64,000 nt of DNA from Costertonia aggregata (lineage in GTDB: Bacteria; Bacteroidota; Bacteroidia; Flavobacteriales; Flavobacteriaceae). Numbering within the stretch: position 1 is the stretch's first letter; every line of letters starts with the position of its first letter. Shown here piece after piece: positions 25,030 to 34,654 of this stretch. Below the pieces are notes generated by a model. It was given only the letters and a program-made list of their open reading frames with translations, was not told the DNA's origin and did not search any database. Location: NCBI RefSeq assembly GCF_013402795.1, contig NZ_CP058595.1:3512001-3576000 (forward strand). The letters are read 5' to 3'. The position numbers were made by a program, and so were the translations under genes.

Positions 25030-26718
25030 GTGAGCAAAACCATGGAATTAAACAAACACAGTAAAAACGTTACCCAAGACCCTAGCCAACCAGCAGCTCA
25101 GGCCATGCTTTACGCAATAGGTCTTAACGAAGAGGATTTAAAAAAGCCTTTGATCGGTATTGGAAGTACGGGCTATGAGGGGAACCCTTGCAATATGCAT
25201 TTGAACGATTTGGCCCAAGAGGTCAAAAAAGGAGTTAATGAAAGTGGTAACGTAGGTTTGGTGTTCAATACCATTGGGGTAAGTGACGGGATTTCTATGG
25301 GAACATATGGTATGCGTTATTCGTTGCCGTCACGTGATATTATTGCAGATTCTATGGAAACCGTGGTACAGGCCATGAATTATGACGGTTTGGTAACGGT
25401 CGTTGGCTGCGATAAAAATATGCCAGGTGCTTTGTTGGCCATGATTCGTCTAAATCGCCCATCGGTTATGGTGTATGGTGGCACTATTGCCTCCGGCTGT
25501 TATAAGGATAAAAAATTGGATGTAGTATCCGCTTTTGAGGCTTGGGGCGAAAAAGTTGCGGGAACTATGAACGAAGAAGATTATAAAGGCGTTATTCAAA
25601 ACGCTTGCCCGGGTGCGGGAGCCTGTGGCGGTATGTATACGGCTAATACGATGGCCTCGGCCATTGAGGCCTTGGGTATGGCCATGCCGTACAACTCTTC
25701 CAACCCTGCAATTGGCAAGGAGAAACAAAAAGATGCCATAAATTCTGGAAGTGCATTGCGCCACCTTCTTGAAAACGATATTAAACCCAGTGATATTCTC
25801 ACAAGAAAATCTTTTGAAAATGCTGTCCGCTTGCTTACGCTTTTGGGTGGTTCTACCAATGCGGTATTGCATTTCTTGGCCATAGCCAAAGCGGCCGAAG
25901 TGGAATTTACGTTGGATGATTTCCAGAAAATAAGTGACAACACACCTTTTTTGGCCGATTTGAAACCTAGTGGTAAATACCTTATGGAAGATTTGCATCG
26001 CGCGGGAGGTACACCGGCCGTTTTAAAATTTATGTTGGAAAATGGCATGTTGCACGGTGATTGCTTGACCGTAACTGGGAAGACCATTGCAGAAAACTTA
26101 TCTGAATTACCTGCGCTAAAAGAAGGACAACAAGTGGTAAAGCCTTTAAGCTCACCCATTAAAGAAACGGGGCACTTGCGTATTCTATATGGAAACTTAG
26201 CGGAAAAAGGTGCTGTGGCCAAAATTACCGGTAAGGAAGGACTGTATTTTTCCGGTCCAGCAAAGGTGTATGATAACGAATTTTTGGCAAATGCGGGAAT
26301 CGGTAAGGGAGAAGTAAAAAAAGGTGATGTTGTGGTAATCCGGTATGAAGGCCCAAAAGGTGGTCCCGGTATGCCGGAAATGTTGAAACCCACATCTGCT
26401 ATTATGGGTGCGGGTCTAGGTAAGGATGTCGCTTTAATTACCGATGGTCGCTTCTCCGGGGGAACTCATGGCTTTGTAGTAGGTCATGTATGCCCTGAGG
26501 CGCAAGAGGGCGGAATGATAGGTTTATTGTGCAATGGTGACATCATCACTATCGATGCGGAAAAAAATAAAATTTCCGTAGAATTGACCGATGAGGAAAT
26601 TCAATCCAGAAGGGATAATTGGGTTCAACCGCCTTTAAAAGTCAAAAAAGGCAGTTTATATAAATACGCAAAAATGGTATCATCGGCTTCAGAGGGCTGT
26701 GTTACTGACGAAATGTAA
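25030..26718 (+). CDS. ilvD: Dihydroxy-acid dehydratase
   Basis: IlvD dehydrates 2,3-dihydroxy-isovalerate and 2,3-dihydroxy-3-methylvalerate, the third common step of valine and isoleucine synthesis. Fe-S cluster and active-site signatures are present: [22 protein letters not shown] and [16 protein letters not shown]. The C-terminal half has [19 protein letters not shown]. Length (562) is normal. The GTG at 25030 or the ATG at 25042 (MELNKHS) could be the start. It is the first structural gene behind the attenuator. About 100 bp separate it from ilvB. Confidence 0.97.
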   Translation: MSKTMELNKHSKNVTQDPSQPAAQAMLYAIGLNEEDLKKPLIGIGSTGYEGNPCNMHLNDLAQEVKKGVNESGNVGLVFNTIGVSDGISMGTYGMRYSLPSRDIIADSMETVVQAMNYDGLVTVVGCDKNMPGALLAMIRLNRPSVMVYGGTIASGCYKDKKLDVVSAFEAWGEKVAGTMNEEDYKGVIQNACPGAGACGGMYTANTMASAIEALGMAMPYNSSNPAIGKEKQKDAINSGSALRHLLENDIKPSDILTRKSFENAVRLLTLLGGSTNAVLHFLAIAKAAEVEFTLDDFQKISDNTPFLADLKPSGKYLMEDLHRAGGTPAVLKFMLENGMLHGDCLTVTGKTIAENLSELPALKEGQQVVKPLSSPIKETGHLRILYGNLAEKGAVAKITGKEGLYFSGPAKVYDNEFLANAGIGKGEVKKGDVVVIRYEGPKGGPGMPEMLKPTSAIMGAGLGKDVALITDGRFSGGTHGFVVGHVCPEAQEGGMIGLLCNGDIITIDAEKNKISVELTDEEIQSRRDNWVQPPLKVKKGSLYKYAKMVSSASEGCVTDEM

Positions 26719-26819
26719 TGTGAAACCAAGAGTTTGTGCTTAGGAACAACGAGTCGCAAGCCGTTAAAATTAGTGTCGGTTTTCAATTTGAGTTTGACAC
26801 TTCTATCAGAATTTAAAAA

Positions 26820-28553
26820 ATGGAAACATTAAAAGAAAAACAAATCAAGACCAACACAAAATCCACTATCAAAATTACTGGTGCGGAGGCTATCATACAT
26901 TGCCTACTGGCAGAGGGGGTTGATTTGTTGTACGGTTATCCGGGAGGAGCCATTATGCCGGTGTATGATGCGCTTTATAAATTTCAAGATAAACTGACCC
27001 ATATTTTGACCCGTCACGAACAAGGAGCCACCCATGCGGCTCAAGGTTATGCAAGGGTTTCGGGTAGAGTAGGGGTCGCTATGGCAACATCTGGCCCGGG
27101 CGCTACGAATTTGGTGACCGGTTTGGCCGATGCCCAGATAGATTCAACACCTATGGTTTGTATTACCGGACAGGTGCCTAGACATTTATTGGGTTCGGAT
27201 GCTTTTCAAGAGACCGATATTATTGGGATTTCAACCCCGGTTACAAAATGGAACTATCAGATTACGAAGGCTTCCGAAATCCCAGAAATTATGGCGAAAG
27301 CTTTTTATATCGCCAAATCGGGCCGTCCAGGCCCTGTTTTGGTCGATATTACCAAAAATGCCCAGTTTGAAGCGTTTGACTTTTCATATAAAAAATGTAA
27401 AGGGGTACGTAGTTACAATCCAGCACCAAAACCCAATATGGGTTCTATTGAAGCCGCTGCCGATTTGATAAATAATGCCAAGAAACCTTTTATAGTTTGG
27501 GGGCAAGGTGTTATTTTGGGACAAGCCGAGGAAGAACTGAAAGCTGTTATAGACAAAGCGGGCATACCCGCAGCTTGGACGATAATGGGAGAGTCCGCAA
27601 TACCGACCAGCCACCCGTTGAATGTGGGCATGGTAGGTATGCACGGCAATTATGGTCCAAACCTGCTTACCAATGAATGTGATGTTTTGATTGCGATTGG
27701 AATGCGTTTTGACGACCGGGTCACTGGAAATTTGGATAAATACGCTAAACAGGCCAAAGTGATTCATTTCGAAATCGATCCAGCGGAAATCAATAAAAAT
27801 GTAAAGGTAGATGTTGCTGTTTTGGGCAACTCAAAAGAGACCTTGAATGTTTTATTGCCATTATTGAAAAAGAACGAACACAGCAGTTGGCATAATGAAT
27901 TTAAAAAGAAATACGATATTGAATTTAATGCGGTCATAAAAAAGGATATTCACCCGACCAAGGAAGGGTTGACTATGGGTGAGGTGATCGAGGAAATTAA
28001 TTTGGCCTCAAAAAATGAAGCGGTCATCGTTACCGACGTCGGGCAACACCAAATGATCGCCTGCCGTTATGCAAAATTCAATACCACCAAAAGCAACATT
28101 ACCTCAGGTGGTTTGGGTACTATGGGTTTTGCCCTGCCTGCAGCAATTGGTGCAAAGCAGGGTGCTATGCATCGCGAGGTTGTAGCCATCATTGGTGATG
28201 GAGGATATCAAATGACCATTCAGGAACTTGGAGTGATTTTTCAACATCAGATTCCTGTAAAAATCGTTGTTTTGAACAATGACCATTTGGGAATGGTACG
28301 CCAGTGGCAAGAACTGTTTTTTGATAAACGCTATGCGTCAACGGTCATGGTAAATCCTGATTTTGTAAAAATTGCCGAAGGGTATCATATTGAAGCAAAA
28401 TGTGTGACCCAACGTATAGATTTAAAAGCGACTGTTCAAGAAATGATAGCATCTAAAAAGCCCTACTTTTTAGAGGTCAAGGTTGAAAAAGAGGATAATG
28501 TGTTCCCTATGATTCCATCTGGGGCAGCTGTTTCCGATGTTAGATTAAAATAA
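26820..28553 (+). CDS. ilvB: Acetolactate synthase, large (catalytic) subunit
   Basis: IlvB is the thiamine-diphosphate enzyme that condenses pyruvate with pyruvate or 2-oxobutyrate. The catalytic glutamate lies in LTRHEQGATHAAQGYARVSG. The FAD-binding middle domain has GMHGNYGPNLLTNECDVLI. The ThDP/Mg motif is GDGGYQMTIQELGVIFQHQ followed by VVLNN. Length (577) is typical. It needs IlvN for full activity and feedback inhibition. ilvN lies downstream, but separated by a methyltransferase gene, which is unusual. Confidence 0.97.
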   Translation: METLKEKQIKTNTKSTIKITGAEAIIHCLLAEGVDLLYGYPGGAIMPVYDALYKFQDKLTHILTRHEQGATHAAQGYARVSGRVGVAMATSGPGATNLVTGLADAQIDSTPMVCITGQVPRHLLGSDAFQETDIIGISTPVTKWNYQITKASEIPEIMAKAFYIAKSGRPGPVLVDITKNAQFEAFDFSYKKCKGVRSYNPAPKPNMGSIEAAADLINNAKKPFIVWGQGVILGQAEEELKAVIDKAGIPAAWTIMGESAIPTSHPLNVGMVGMHGNYGPNLLTNECDVLIAIGMRFDDRVTGNLDKYAKQAKVIHFEIDPAEINKNVKVDVAVLGNSKETLNVLLPLLKKNEHSSWHNEFKKKYDIEFNAVIKKDIHPTKEGLTMGEVIEEINLASKNEAVIVTDVGQHQMIACRYAKFNTTKSNITSGGLGTMGFALPAAIGAKQGAMHREVVAIIGDGGYQMTIQELGVIFQHQIPVKIVVLNNDHLGMVRQWQELFFDKRYASTVMVNPDFVKIAEGYHIEAKCVTQRIDLKATVQEMIASKKPYFLEVKVEKEDNVFPMIPSGAAVSDVRLK

Positions 28554-28568
28554 TTAATCGATAAAAGT

Positions 28569-28603
28569 TTCTCTCTTTGGGAGAGGAGTTTAGTGAGAGG
28601 CTT
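28569..28603. repeat. REP-like hairpin element
   Basis: CTCTCTTTGGGAGAGG, followed by AGTTTAGTGAGAGGC, forms a short hairpin with a purine-rich tail immediately before the methyltransferase ATG. It resembles dispersed intergenic repeats seen in flavobacterial genomes. Only one copy is in this window, so this is tentative. Confidence 0.3.
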
Positions 28604-29185
28604 ATGAACGATTCCAACATTCAGGATATTCCAAACATCCAGTCGGAGATAGAACGAAAGTCAAAGGAAATCGGGTTTACTATGCCCTCGGATCTTTATA
28701 TCGGGACTTTGCTAAAAACTCTGGTTTCCAGCAAAGTTTCCGGCAGGTTTCTTGAATTGGGAACGGGCATAGGGTTATCTTTATCATGGATGATTGACGG
28801 AATGTGTAATGATTCCACAATAACGACTTTGGACAATGATGCACAGCTCACAGAAATCGCAAAATCGTATTTTGGTCATGATAAACGGGTAGCGATTGTC
28901 TGTGGCGATGCGGAGGAATGGATATTGGATTATACTGGAGAAAAATTCGATTTGGTCTTTGCGGATGCCTGGCCTGGAAAGTATAGTCAGATAGACGAAC
29001 TTTTGGAGCTTATCAACGTTGGCGGTTTTTATGTTGTTGATGACATGTCCGAACAGCCTAATTGGCCTGATGGACATGATAAACATGTAGATGAATTGGT
29101 AACTTATTTGGAAAATAGGGATGATTATAATTTGACCAAGATGAATTGGTCTACAGGATTGATAGTAGCTGTAAGAACATATTAA
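28604..29185 (+). CDS. Class I SAM-dependent methyltransferase (O-methyltransferase-like)
   Basis: This protein of about 193 residues has a Rossmann-type methyltransferase core. GRFLELGTGIGLSLSWM is motif I for S-adenosylmethionine binding. Then come TTLDNDAQLTEIA (acidic residue after strand 2), VCGDAEEWIL and FDLVFADAWPGKY. Closest by pattern are small-molecule O-methyltransferases. The substrate is unknown. The ATG at 28604 is preferred; a TTG 27 bases upstream would start inside a repeat-like element. It sits between ilvB and ilvN with repeat-like sequences on both sides, which suggests a later insertion into the operon rather than a role in amino acid synthesis. Confidence 0.8.
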   Translation: MNDSNIQDIPNIQSEIERKSKEIGFTMPSDLYIGTLLKTLVSSKVSGRFLELGTGIGLSLSWMIDGMCNDSTITTLDNDAQLTEIAKSYFGHDKRVAIVCGDAEEWILDYTGEKFDLVFADAWPGKYSQIDELLELINVGGFYVVDDMSEQPNWPDGHDKHVDELVTYLENRDDYNLTKMNWSTGLIVAVRTY

Positions 29186-29190
29186 TGTAG

Positions 29191-29261
29191 TTGTCTTCTC
29201 GAGCGCAGTCGAGAGGTTTCGAAGATTATAAATGAGTTATCGACTGCGCTCGAAAGGACAA
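29191..29261. repeat. Inverted repeat pair, REP-like
   Basis: TCGAGCGCAGTCGA (29199-29212) and its exact reverse complement TCGACTGCGCTCGA (29240-29253) flank a 27-bp spacer. Outer TTGTC (29191-29195) and GACAA (29257-29261) also pair. Each arm is itself a small hairpin (CTCGA..TCGAG). It lies in the 90-bp gap between the methyltransferase gene and ilvN. It has the form of a paired extragenic palindrome. There is no T-tract, so it is not a typical terminator. Confidence 0.65.
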
Positions 29262-29275
29262 TAGAAGTAGATGCA

Positions 29276-29806
29276 ATGGAAAAACAATGGTTTACGATAT
29301 CAGTATATTCAGAAAATAATGTGGGATTGCTCAATAGGATATCTGGTATATTCTTAAAGCGACACATCAATATAGAGAGTTTAAATGTTTCTAAATCAGA
29401 AATTGATGAAGTTTCAAAATTCACTATAGTCGTGCATACGACCGAGAAATGGGTACATAACATCGTGGGGCAAATTGAAAAACAAATCGAAGTCATTAAA
29501 GCGTTTTACCATACCGATGATGAGACTATTTACCAGGAATCCGCCTTGTTTAAAATCGATTCCAGTTTATTGTTTGACGAACGGCAAATACAAAACATCA
29601 TAAAAGAGAGCAACTCCCAAATCGTAACGGTGTCCCGAGAGTTTTTTGTTTTGGCAAAGTCTGGGCGACGACATGAAATAGATAAAATGTACGACCAGTT
29701 AAAACCTTTTGGTATCATGCAATTTGTACGCTCGGGCCGTATATCGGTCTCGAAAGAGGAGATGCAGATATCGGCCATGCTCAAAGAATTTCAACATACT
29801 TCATAA
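29276..29806 (+). CDS. ilvN: Acetolactate synthase, small (regulatory) subunit
   Basis: IlvN activates IlvB and confers valine feedback inhibition. The N-terminal ACT domain begins [20 protein letters not shown] with [17 protein letters not shown], the classic ligand-binding loop. A C-terminal domain (about residues 85-165, ISAMLKEFQ at the end) completes the 176-residue protein, normal for Bacteroidota. It follows the inverted repeat and precedes ilvC by 61 bp. Confidence 0.95.
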   Translation: MEKQWFTISVYSENNVGLLNRISGIFLKRHINIESLNVSKSEIDEVSKFTIVVHTTEKWVHNIVGQIEKQIEVIKAFYHTDDETIYQESALFKIDSSLLFDERQIQNIIKESNSQIVTVSREFFVLAKSGRRHEIDKMYDQLKPFGIMQFVRSGRISVSKEEMQISAMLKEFQHTS

Positions 29807-29867
29807 ATTAAACACACTAAAAACAAATGCCGCACCTTGGGGCATAAAAATCAAAACAAAATACAAA

Positions 29868-31343
29868 ATGGCAAATTATTTCAATACACTATCACTTAGG
29901 GATCAATTGACACAGCTGGGGAAATGTAGGTTTATGCAATCCAGTGAATTCGCTGATGGTGTATCCGCTTTAAAAGGAAAAAAAATTGTAATCGTTGGTT
30001 GTGGCGCACAAGGGCTCAATCAAGGTTTGAATATGAGGGATTCCGGTCTGGACATAGCATACACCCTACGTGACTCGGCAATTACAGAAAAGCGACAATC
30101 ATACATAAACGCCACTGAAAATGGTTTTACGGTCGGTACGTATCAAGAATTGATTCCTTCTGCCGATGTTGTTATCAATCTTACGCCCGATAAGCAGCAT
30201 ACTTCCGTAGTAAGTGCTGTAATGCCATTAATGAAGCAAGGAGCAACACTGTCTTATTCTCACGGCTTTAATATTGTTGAGGAAGGTATGCAAATTCGCA
30301 AAGACCTTACGGTAATCATGGTAGCCCCAAAATGTCCTGGTTCGGAAGTACGTGAAGAATATAAAAGGGGTTTTGGGGTACCGACCTTGATTGCTGTTCA
30401 TCCCGACAATGACCCGGAAAGCAAGGGTTTGGCGCAAGCAAAGGCATATGCTGTGGGCACAGGCGGTCATAGGGCAGGGGTATTGGAATCTTCTTTTGTG
30501 GCAGAGGTGAAATCGGATTTAATGGGCGAACAAACCATTCTTTGCGGTTTATTGCAAACGGGTTCCATTCTTTGTTTCGATAAAATGATAGAAAAGGGAA
30601 TCGATGCAGGCTACGCTTCAAAGCTGGTCCAATATGGATGGGAAACCATTACCGAAGGCATGAAGTATGGTGGAATCACAAATATGATGGACCGTCTATC
30701 AAACCCAGCGAAAATAAAGGCATTTGAACTATCCGAAGAACTAAAGGATATCATGCGATCATTGTTCCATAAGCATATGGACGATATCATGACGGGACAT
30801 TTTTCCAAAACCATGATGGAAGATTGGGCTAACGATGACAAAAACCTATTGACATGGAGAGCCGCCACGGGAGAAACCGCTTTTGAAAAAACACCTGCTG
30901 GTAATGATGCCATAAGTGAACAAGAATTTTATGATAATGCAGTCCTAATGGTTGCCATGGTCAGAGCCGGAGTCGAGTTGGCCTTCGAGTCAATGACCGA
31001 ATCAGGCATTATCGCCGAGTCGGCCTATTATGAATCATTGCACGAAACACCGTTGATCGCCAATACCATTGCCAGAAAAAAATTGTTTGAGATGAACCGT
31101 GTGATATCCGATACGGCAGAATACGGCTGTTATCTTTTTGATCATGCCTGTAAGCCTTTGTTGGCAGGTTTTATGAAGAAAATCGATACCGATGTCATCG
31201 GAAAGCATTATGCAAAAGATAAGGGCAACGCCGTAGATAACGCAAAGTTGATAGCCATAAACAAAACACTTCGGGAGCACCCTGTCGAAATCGTTGGGGC
31301 CCGGTTGAGGGAATCTATGACCGCAATGAAGCCCATAATATGA
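29868..31343 (+). CDS. ilvC: Ketol-acid reductoisomerase (class II, long form)
   Basis: IlvC isomerises and reduces acetolactate or acetohydroxybutyrate with NADPH. From the ATG at 29868 ([14 protein letters not shown]) it is 491 residues, the length of the long E. coli-type class II enzymes with a duplicated C-terminal knotted domain. The nucleotide-binding motif is [18 protein letters not shown], followed by YTLRDSA. Metal-binding acidic residues lie in [13 protein letters not shown]. The frame continues upstream to 29709, but that part overlaps ilvN and is not coding. An intrinsic terminator follows, closing the ilv operon. Confidence 0.96.
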   Translation: MANYFNTLSLRDQLTQLGKCRFMQSSEFADGVSALKGKKIVIVGCGAQGLNQGLNMRDSGLDIAYTLRDSAITEKRQSYINATENGFTVGTYQELIPSADVVINLTPDKQHTSVVSAVMPLMKQGATLSYSHGFNIVEEGMQIRKDLTVIMVAPKCPGSEVREEYKRGFGVPTLIAVHPDNDPESKGLAQAKAYAVGTGGHRAGVLESSFVAEVKSDLMGEQTILCGLLQTGSILCFDKMIEKGIDAGYASKLVQYGWETITEGMKYGGITNMMDRLSNPAKIKAFELSEELKDIMRSLFHKHMDDIMTGHFSKTMMEDWANDDKNLLTWRAATGETAFEKTPAGNDAISEQEFYDNAVLMVAMVRAGVELAFESMTESGIIAESAYYESLHETPLIANTIARKKLFEMNRVISDTAEYGCYLFDHACKPLLAGFMKKIDTDVIGKHYAKDKGNAVDNAKLIAINKTLREHPVEIVGARLRESMTAMKPII

Positions 31344-31357
31344 ATTTCATAACTATG

Positions 31358-31384
31358 AATCCCTAAATCTTTAGGGATTTTTAT
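31358..31384 (+). terminator. Intrinsic terminator after ilvC
   Basis: AATCCCTAA (31358-31366) pairs with TTAGGGATT (31371-31379) around a 4-nt loop, followed by TTTATTTTT. It ends the ilv operon before gapN. Confidence 0.8.
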
Positions 31385-31400
31385 TTTTAAAATAAAAAAC

Positions 31401-32993
31401 ATGAGCAAATCAAGCAATCCTATACCAGCTGAATTTCAAATTACAAATACCATTGACCAAAAACAATACTTGGTTGCGGGAGAGTTAAAAAAATGGAACG
31501 GAAATACTACTCAGGTTTTTTCGACCATATCCTCTAGCGAGGAATATAAACCAACCCTGTTGGGCAGTATTCCAGATATGGGCGAGGTCGAAGCCTTGGA
31601 TGCTTTAGATGCCGCTTTAAGTGCCTATGATAAGGGACAAGGTGTTTGGCCAACAATGAAGGTAAAAGATAGGATCGTATGTATGGAAACCTTCGTGGAA
31701 AAAATGAAGGAAAAACGCGCTGAGATAGTCAAGCTCTTAATGTGGGAAATAGGTAAATCCCTACCGGATTCCCAAAAGGAATTTGATAGAACGGTCGAAT
31801 ATATTGAAGATACCGTTGAAGAATATAAAGATTTGGATAGGGGCAGTGCCAAGTTTCAAAAACACCAAGGCGTGTATGCCCATATTCGTAGAGGGCCTTT
31901 GGGCGTAGTACTTTGTCTAGGTCCTTATAATTATCCATTGAACGAAACTTTCGCCTTGTTGATTCCGGCTATAATTATGGGCAATACCACAATTTTTAAA
32001 CCCGCAAAACATGGTGTTTTGCTAATAACGCCATTGTTGGAAGCTTTTCGGGATAGCTTTCCAAAAGGTGTGGTAAATATACTCTTCGGTAGGGGTAGAG
32101 CAGTTGCCGCTCCAATCATGAAAACCGGTAAAGTAGATGTATTGGCCCTTATCGGGAACAGTAAATCTGCCAATGCGCTTCAAGAACAACATCCAAAGAG
32201 CAATAGGTTACGATTGGTTTTAGGTCTGGAAGCTAAAAATCCGGCTATTATTCTGCCAGATGCCGATTTGGACCTAACCATTGACGAAGTCATTGCGGGA
32301 ACCACCTCGTTCAATGGTCAGCGCTGTACCGCGCTAAAGGTAGTATACGTGCACGAGGATATAAAAACGGAATTTCTTGACCGTTTTTCAAAAAAAATAG
32401 ATGCCTTGAAATTTGGAAACCCTTGGGATAATGGTGTAAAGCTCACGCCGCTACCGGAACCCGGTAAACCTGCCTATATTCAAGAATTGTTGGACGATGC
32501 CCTTGCAAAAGGTGCAAGCATACAAAATGACAAAGGCGGACAGCATTCTGAAAATTATATCTGGCCCGCTGTTTTGTATCCCGTTTCAAAAGATATGCGT
32601 GTGTACCAAGAGGAACAATTTGGCCCCATAATACCAGTACTTTCTTTTAAGGATATTGAAGAGCCCTTGGACGATATGGCTGAAAGCAACTATGGGCAAC
32701 AGGTGAGTTTGTTCGGTAAGGATGTATATACCCTTTCCCCTTTGATCGATACCTTGGCCAACTTGGTTTGTCGTGTAAATTTGAACAGTTCATGCCAGCG
32801 TGGCCCGGACGTTTATCCGTTTACGGGAAGAAAAGATTCGGCCCAAGCTACTTTAAGTGTGCATGATGCTCTTCGTTCGTTCAGTATCAGAACTTTTTTG
32901 GCATTTAAGGATAACGATTTGAACAATGAAACTGTTGAACAATTGTTAGATGCCAAAGTGAGTAATTTTTTAAGCACGGACTATATTCTTTAA
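31401..32993 (+). CDS. gapN: NADP-dependent glyceraldehyde-3-phosphate dehydrogenase (non-phosphorylating)
   Basis: This is an aldehyde dehydrogenase superfamily enzyme of 530 residues. Best match by pattern is the GapN group, which oxidises glyceraldehyde-3-phosphate to 3-phosphoglycerate while making NADPH. Cofactor-binding [19 protein letters not shown] and [11 protein letters not shown] are present. The catalytic Glu lies in [11 protein letters not shown] and the catalytic Cys in [10 protein letters not shown]. The late signature is [12 protein letters not shown]. The R-R-G-P-L-G sequence before the NADP loop fits GapN. It is separated from ilvC by a terminator and appears monocistronic. 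Confidence 0.87.
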   Translation: MSKSSNPIPAEFQITNTIDQKQYLVAGELKKWNGNTTQVFSTISSSEEYKPTLLGSIPDMGEVEALDALDAALSAYDKGQGVWPTMKVKDRIVCMETFVEKMKEKRAEIVKLLMWEIGKSLPDSQKEFDRTVEYIEDTVEEYKDLDRGSAKFQKHQGVYAHIRRGPLGVVLCLGPYNYPLNETFALLIPAIIMGNTTIFKPAKHGVLLITPLLEAFRDSFPKGVVNILFGRGRAVAAPIMKTGKVDVLALIGNSKSANALQEQHPKSNRLRLVLGLEAKNPAIILPDADLDLTIDEVIAGTTSFNGQRCTALKVVYVHEDIKTEFLDRFSKKIDALKFGNPWDNGVKLTPLPEPGKPAYIQELLDDALAKGASIQNDKGGQHSENYIWPAVLYPVSKDMRVYQEEQFGPIIPVLSFKDIEEPLDDMAESNYGQQVSLFGKDVYTLSPLIDTLANLVCRVNLNSSCQRGPDVYPFTGRKDSAQATLSVHDALRSFSIRTFLAFKDNDLNNETVEQLLDAKVSNFLSTDYIL

Positions 32994-33044
32994 TATAAAT
33001 TATCTGATACCCAATACTTTTAAAGGTTGCTACTTTACCATGGC

Positions 33045-33077
33045 ATGACCTCTGTTTTCACTGTAAACAGGGGTCAT
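33045..33077 (+). terminator. Hairpin downstream of gapN
   Basis: ATGACCTCTGTTT (33045-33057) pairs with AAACAGGGGTCAT (33065-33077) with one G-U pair and a 7-nt loop. The sequence downstream is AT-rich but has no clear T-run, so termination activity is only likely. Confidence 0.45.
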
Positions 33078-33250
33078 ACTATTAAAATCCCATACTACAT
33101 TTGAATATGTAAACAAAGAGTATTTAAATACTCTATAGGAATATGGCAGGTCTCCGAATTTATGACCCTTTTAACTTTTTTTCTAAGGAAATGTGGGAGT
33201 ATTCCTTAATTTTGAGTCTTTAACCTGTGCCCAAATACTTTGTCTTGAAT

Positions 33251-34228
33251 ATGCGATTTAGATTTATAATTCTATTATTTGCTCTACTGTATTTTGTGGA
33301 TATTGGTGCTTGCCAACTTTCCAATGAACCTATTCATGTAACGGCAAATTCAAATGTCACGATTACCTTTTTTTTTCCATCGCCGATAATAAAGTTAGTT
33401 AAGCCTTCCGATAATTTTATATTCAAATATAAAGCGAATTCTACAATGGGTACTTTAACGGCCCGCAAGGGACCACCCAGTAACTTGACGGTAATAACAG
33501 AAAACGGGAATATATATTCGTTTACCCTAACCTACGAAACTGAGGTTGCCAATTTTACTTTTATCCTATCGGAAGATCAAGCGATAGGCACGATTCCACT
33601 TTCTGCTATTGAAAAAATTACCGGAAAAACTTACACTGACGTAAAAGAAAGACTGCCAGATAATAAAGTAAGGGATACAAGTTACCGTCAGACCAGTTTG
33701 CCGAACAACACCAACTATTCCGAAGTCAAAATAGAAGCGTTTAGGTCTTCGGCAAAAAGCACAAAAATACAGGACAAGACAAAAATGGATAAAGGGTTGT
33801 ATGATGTGAACAAGAAAGACTATTATGGTATTTTTTGTGAAAATAATTATGTACAGCCACCAAAAATCAAAGATGCCAGTAATACCGTAAACTTAATCAA
33901 AGTACAATTAAACAACATTTTAAAAGACCGTAGTGAACTATACTTTGTACTTGAAATAAAAAATAATTCTGAAATTGATTATAAAGTAAAACGCTTGCGA
34001 TTTTTTGTGAAATCGAGAAAGAACAACTCGAAATTAGAAATTGAGCAACTTTATTTATACAATCTCTTTAAAACAATTTCTGCCCATAGTAAAAACAATT
34101 TGGTTTTTGTGAGCAAAAAATTTCAATTGGCGGCTGACCAAAAAGTATATGTGCTTTTGGAGGAGGAAGATGGACAAAGGTCTGTTTTGCTACCCTTGGA
34201 TATTGTTGATGAAATAAATAGGATATAA
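33251..34228 (+). CDS. TraN-like (DUF4138) exported protein, left border of T6SS island
   Basis: This protein of about 325 residues has a signal peptide (MRFRFIILLFALLYF, then DIGAC, a possible lipobox). The ATG at 33251 is chosen over a GTG at 33227. The N-terminal domain has TITFFFPSPIIKLVKPSDNF, KGPPSNLTVITENGNIYSF and LTYETEVANFTF, the pattern of Bacteroidota conjugative-transposon TraN proteins. The C-terminal half has VQLNNILKDRSELYFVLEI. It is a clear paralogue of the protein at 57047-58036. They share GPPSNLTVIT, a Y-D-(V/K)-x-(K/R)-(K/E)-x-Y-Y block with FCENNY, and LLPLD near the end. No relaxase or other transfer gene is nearby. It is tail-to-tail with the leftward T6SS operon. Confidence 0.75.
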   Translation: MRFRFIILLFALLYFVDIGACQLSNEPIHVTANSNVTITFFFPSPIIKLVKPSDNFIFKYKANSTMGTLTARKGPPSNLTVITENGNIYSFTLTYETEVANFTFILSEDQAIGTIPLSAIEKITGKTYTDVKERLPDNKVRDTSYRQTSLPNNTNYSEVKIEAFRSSAKSTKIQDKTKMDKGLYDVNKKDYYGIFCENNYVQPPKIKDASNTVNLIKVQLNNILKDRSELYFVLEIKNNSEIDYKVKRLRFFVKSRKNNSKLEIEQLYLYNLFKTISAHSKNNLVFVSKKFQLAADQKVYVLLEEEDGQRSVLLPLDIVDEINRI

Positions 34229-34232
34229 ACTA

Positions 34233-34649
34233 TTAACTCCCTTGCATCACAAAATAAAGTGGCACTCTGGGATTATTAGGGTTTTCCCCTTCCCAAAGCA
34301 AAAAGCCCTCGAAAAAGGAATGGTCCTGATTTTGTAACTTTTCGTGCACCTCGTTATGGGTTTTATAAAGTAGCTCTCCTTTGGTAAAAAATTCGCCGTT
34401 GTCAGCTTTTAACAAAAAATCAGGTTCCAAATCATCTTCTTTTTCCTCGTCCCAATACGAGTACTGGATAACCACCTTGGAACTCTCCAGCACCTTTTCG
34501 TCCTTTTGGAATTCAAAATCTTCACCAAAGATATTCTCATTGTATGACATTAGGGCAACAACAAAATCGGGCAGCGAGGCATATACCTTATTCTTAAAGT
34601 TCCAGAGGACATCGTTCATCAATCTTTTGTGGTATTGCATAAGTGTCAA
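34233..34649 (-). CDS. Small acidic protein, probable immunity protein
   Basis: This protein of about 138 residues has no signal peptide and many Glu, Asp and aromatic residues (YSYWDEEKEDDLEPDFL, LLWEGENPNNPRVPLYFVMQ). I do not recognise the family. It starts 5 bp after the preceding immunity-like gene (TTG 34649, or ATG 34640) and ends the T6SS operon just after the PAAR-like effector. Small acidic cytosolic proteins in this position are typically immunity proteins. It may protect against the same effector or be kept from an earlier one. Confidence 0.6.
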   Translation of the reverse strand: MTLMQYHKRLMNDVLWNFKNKVYASLPDFVVALMSYNENIFGEDFEFQKDEKVLESSKVVIQYSYWDEEKEDDLEPDFLLKADNGEFFTKGELLYKTHNEVHEKLQNQDHSFFEGFLLWEGENPNNPRVPLYFVMQGS

Positions 34650-34654
34650 TTTAT

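Noticed and set aside
25596-26393. Antisense frame of 265 codons within ilvD
   Set aside because: ilvD is complete and highly conserved on the + strand; no family features are seen in the antisense translation.
29709-29867. N-terminal extension of ilvC
   Set aside because: The open frame continues upstream but overlaps the end of ilvN. The ATG at 29868 gives the exact family length (491) and start.
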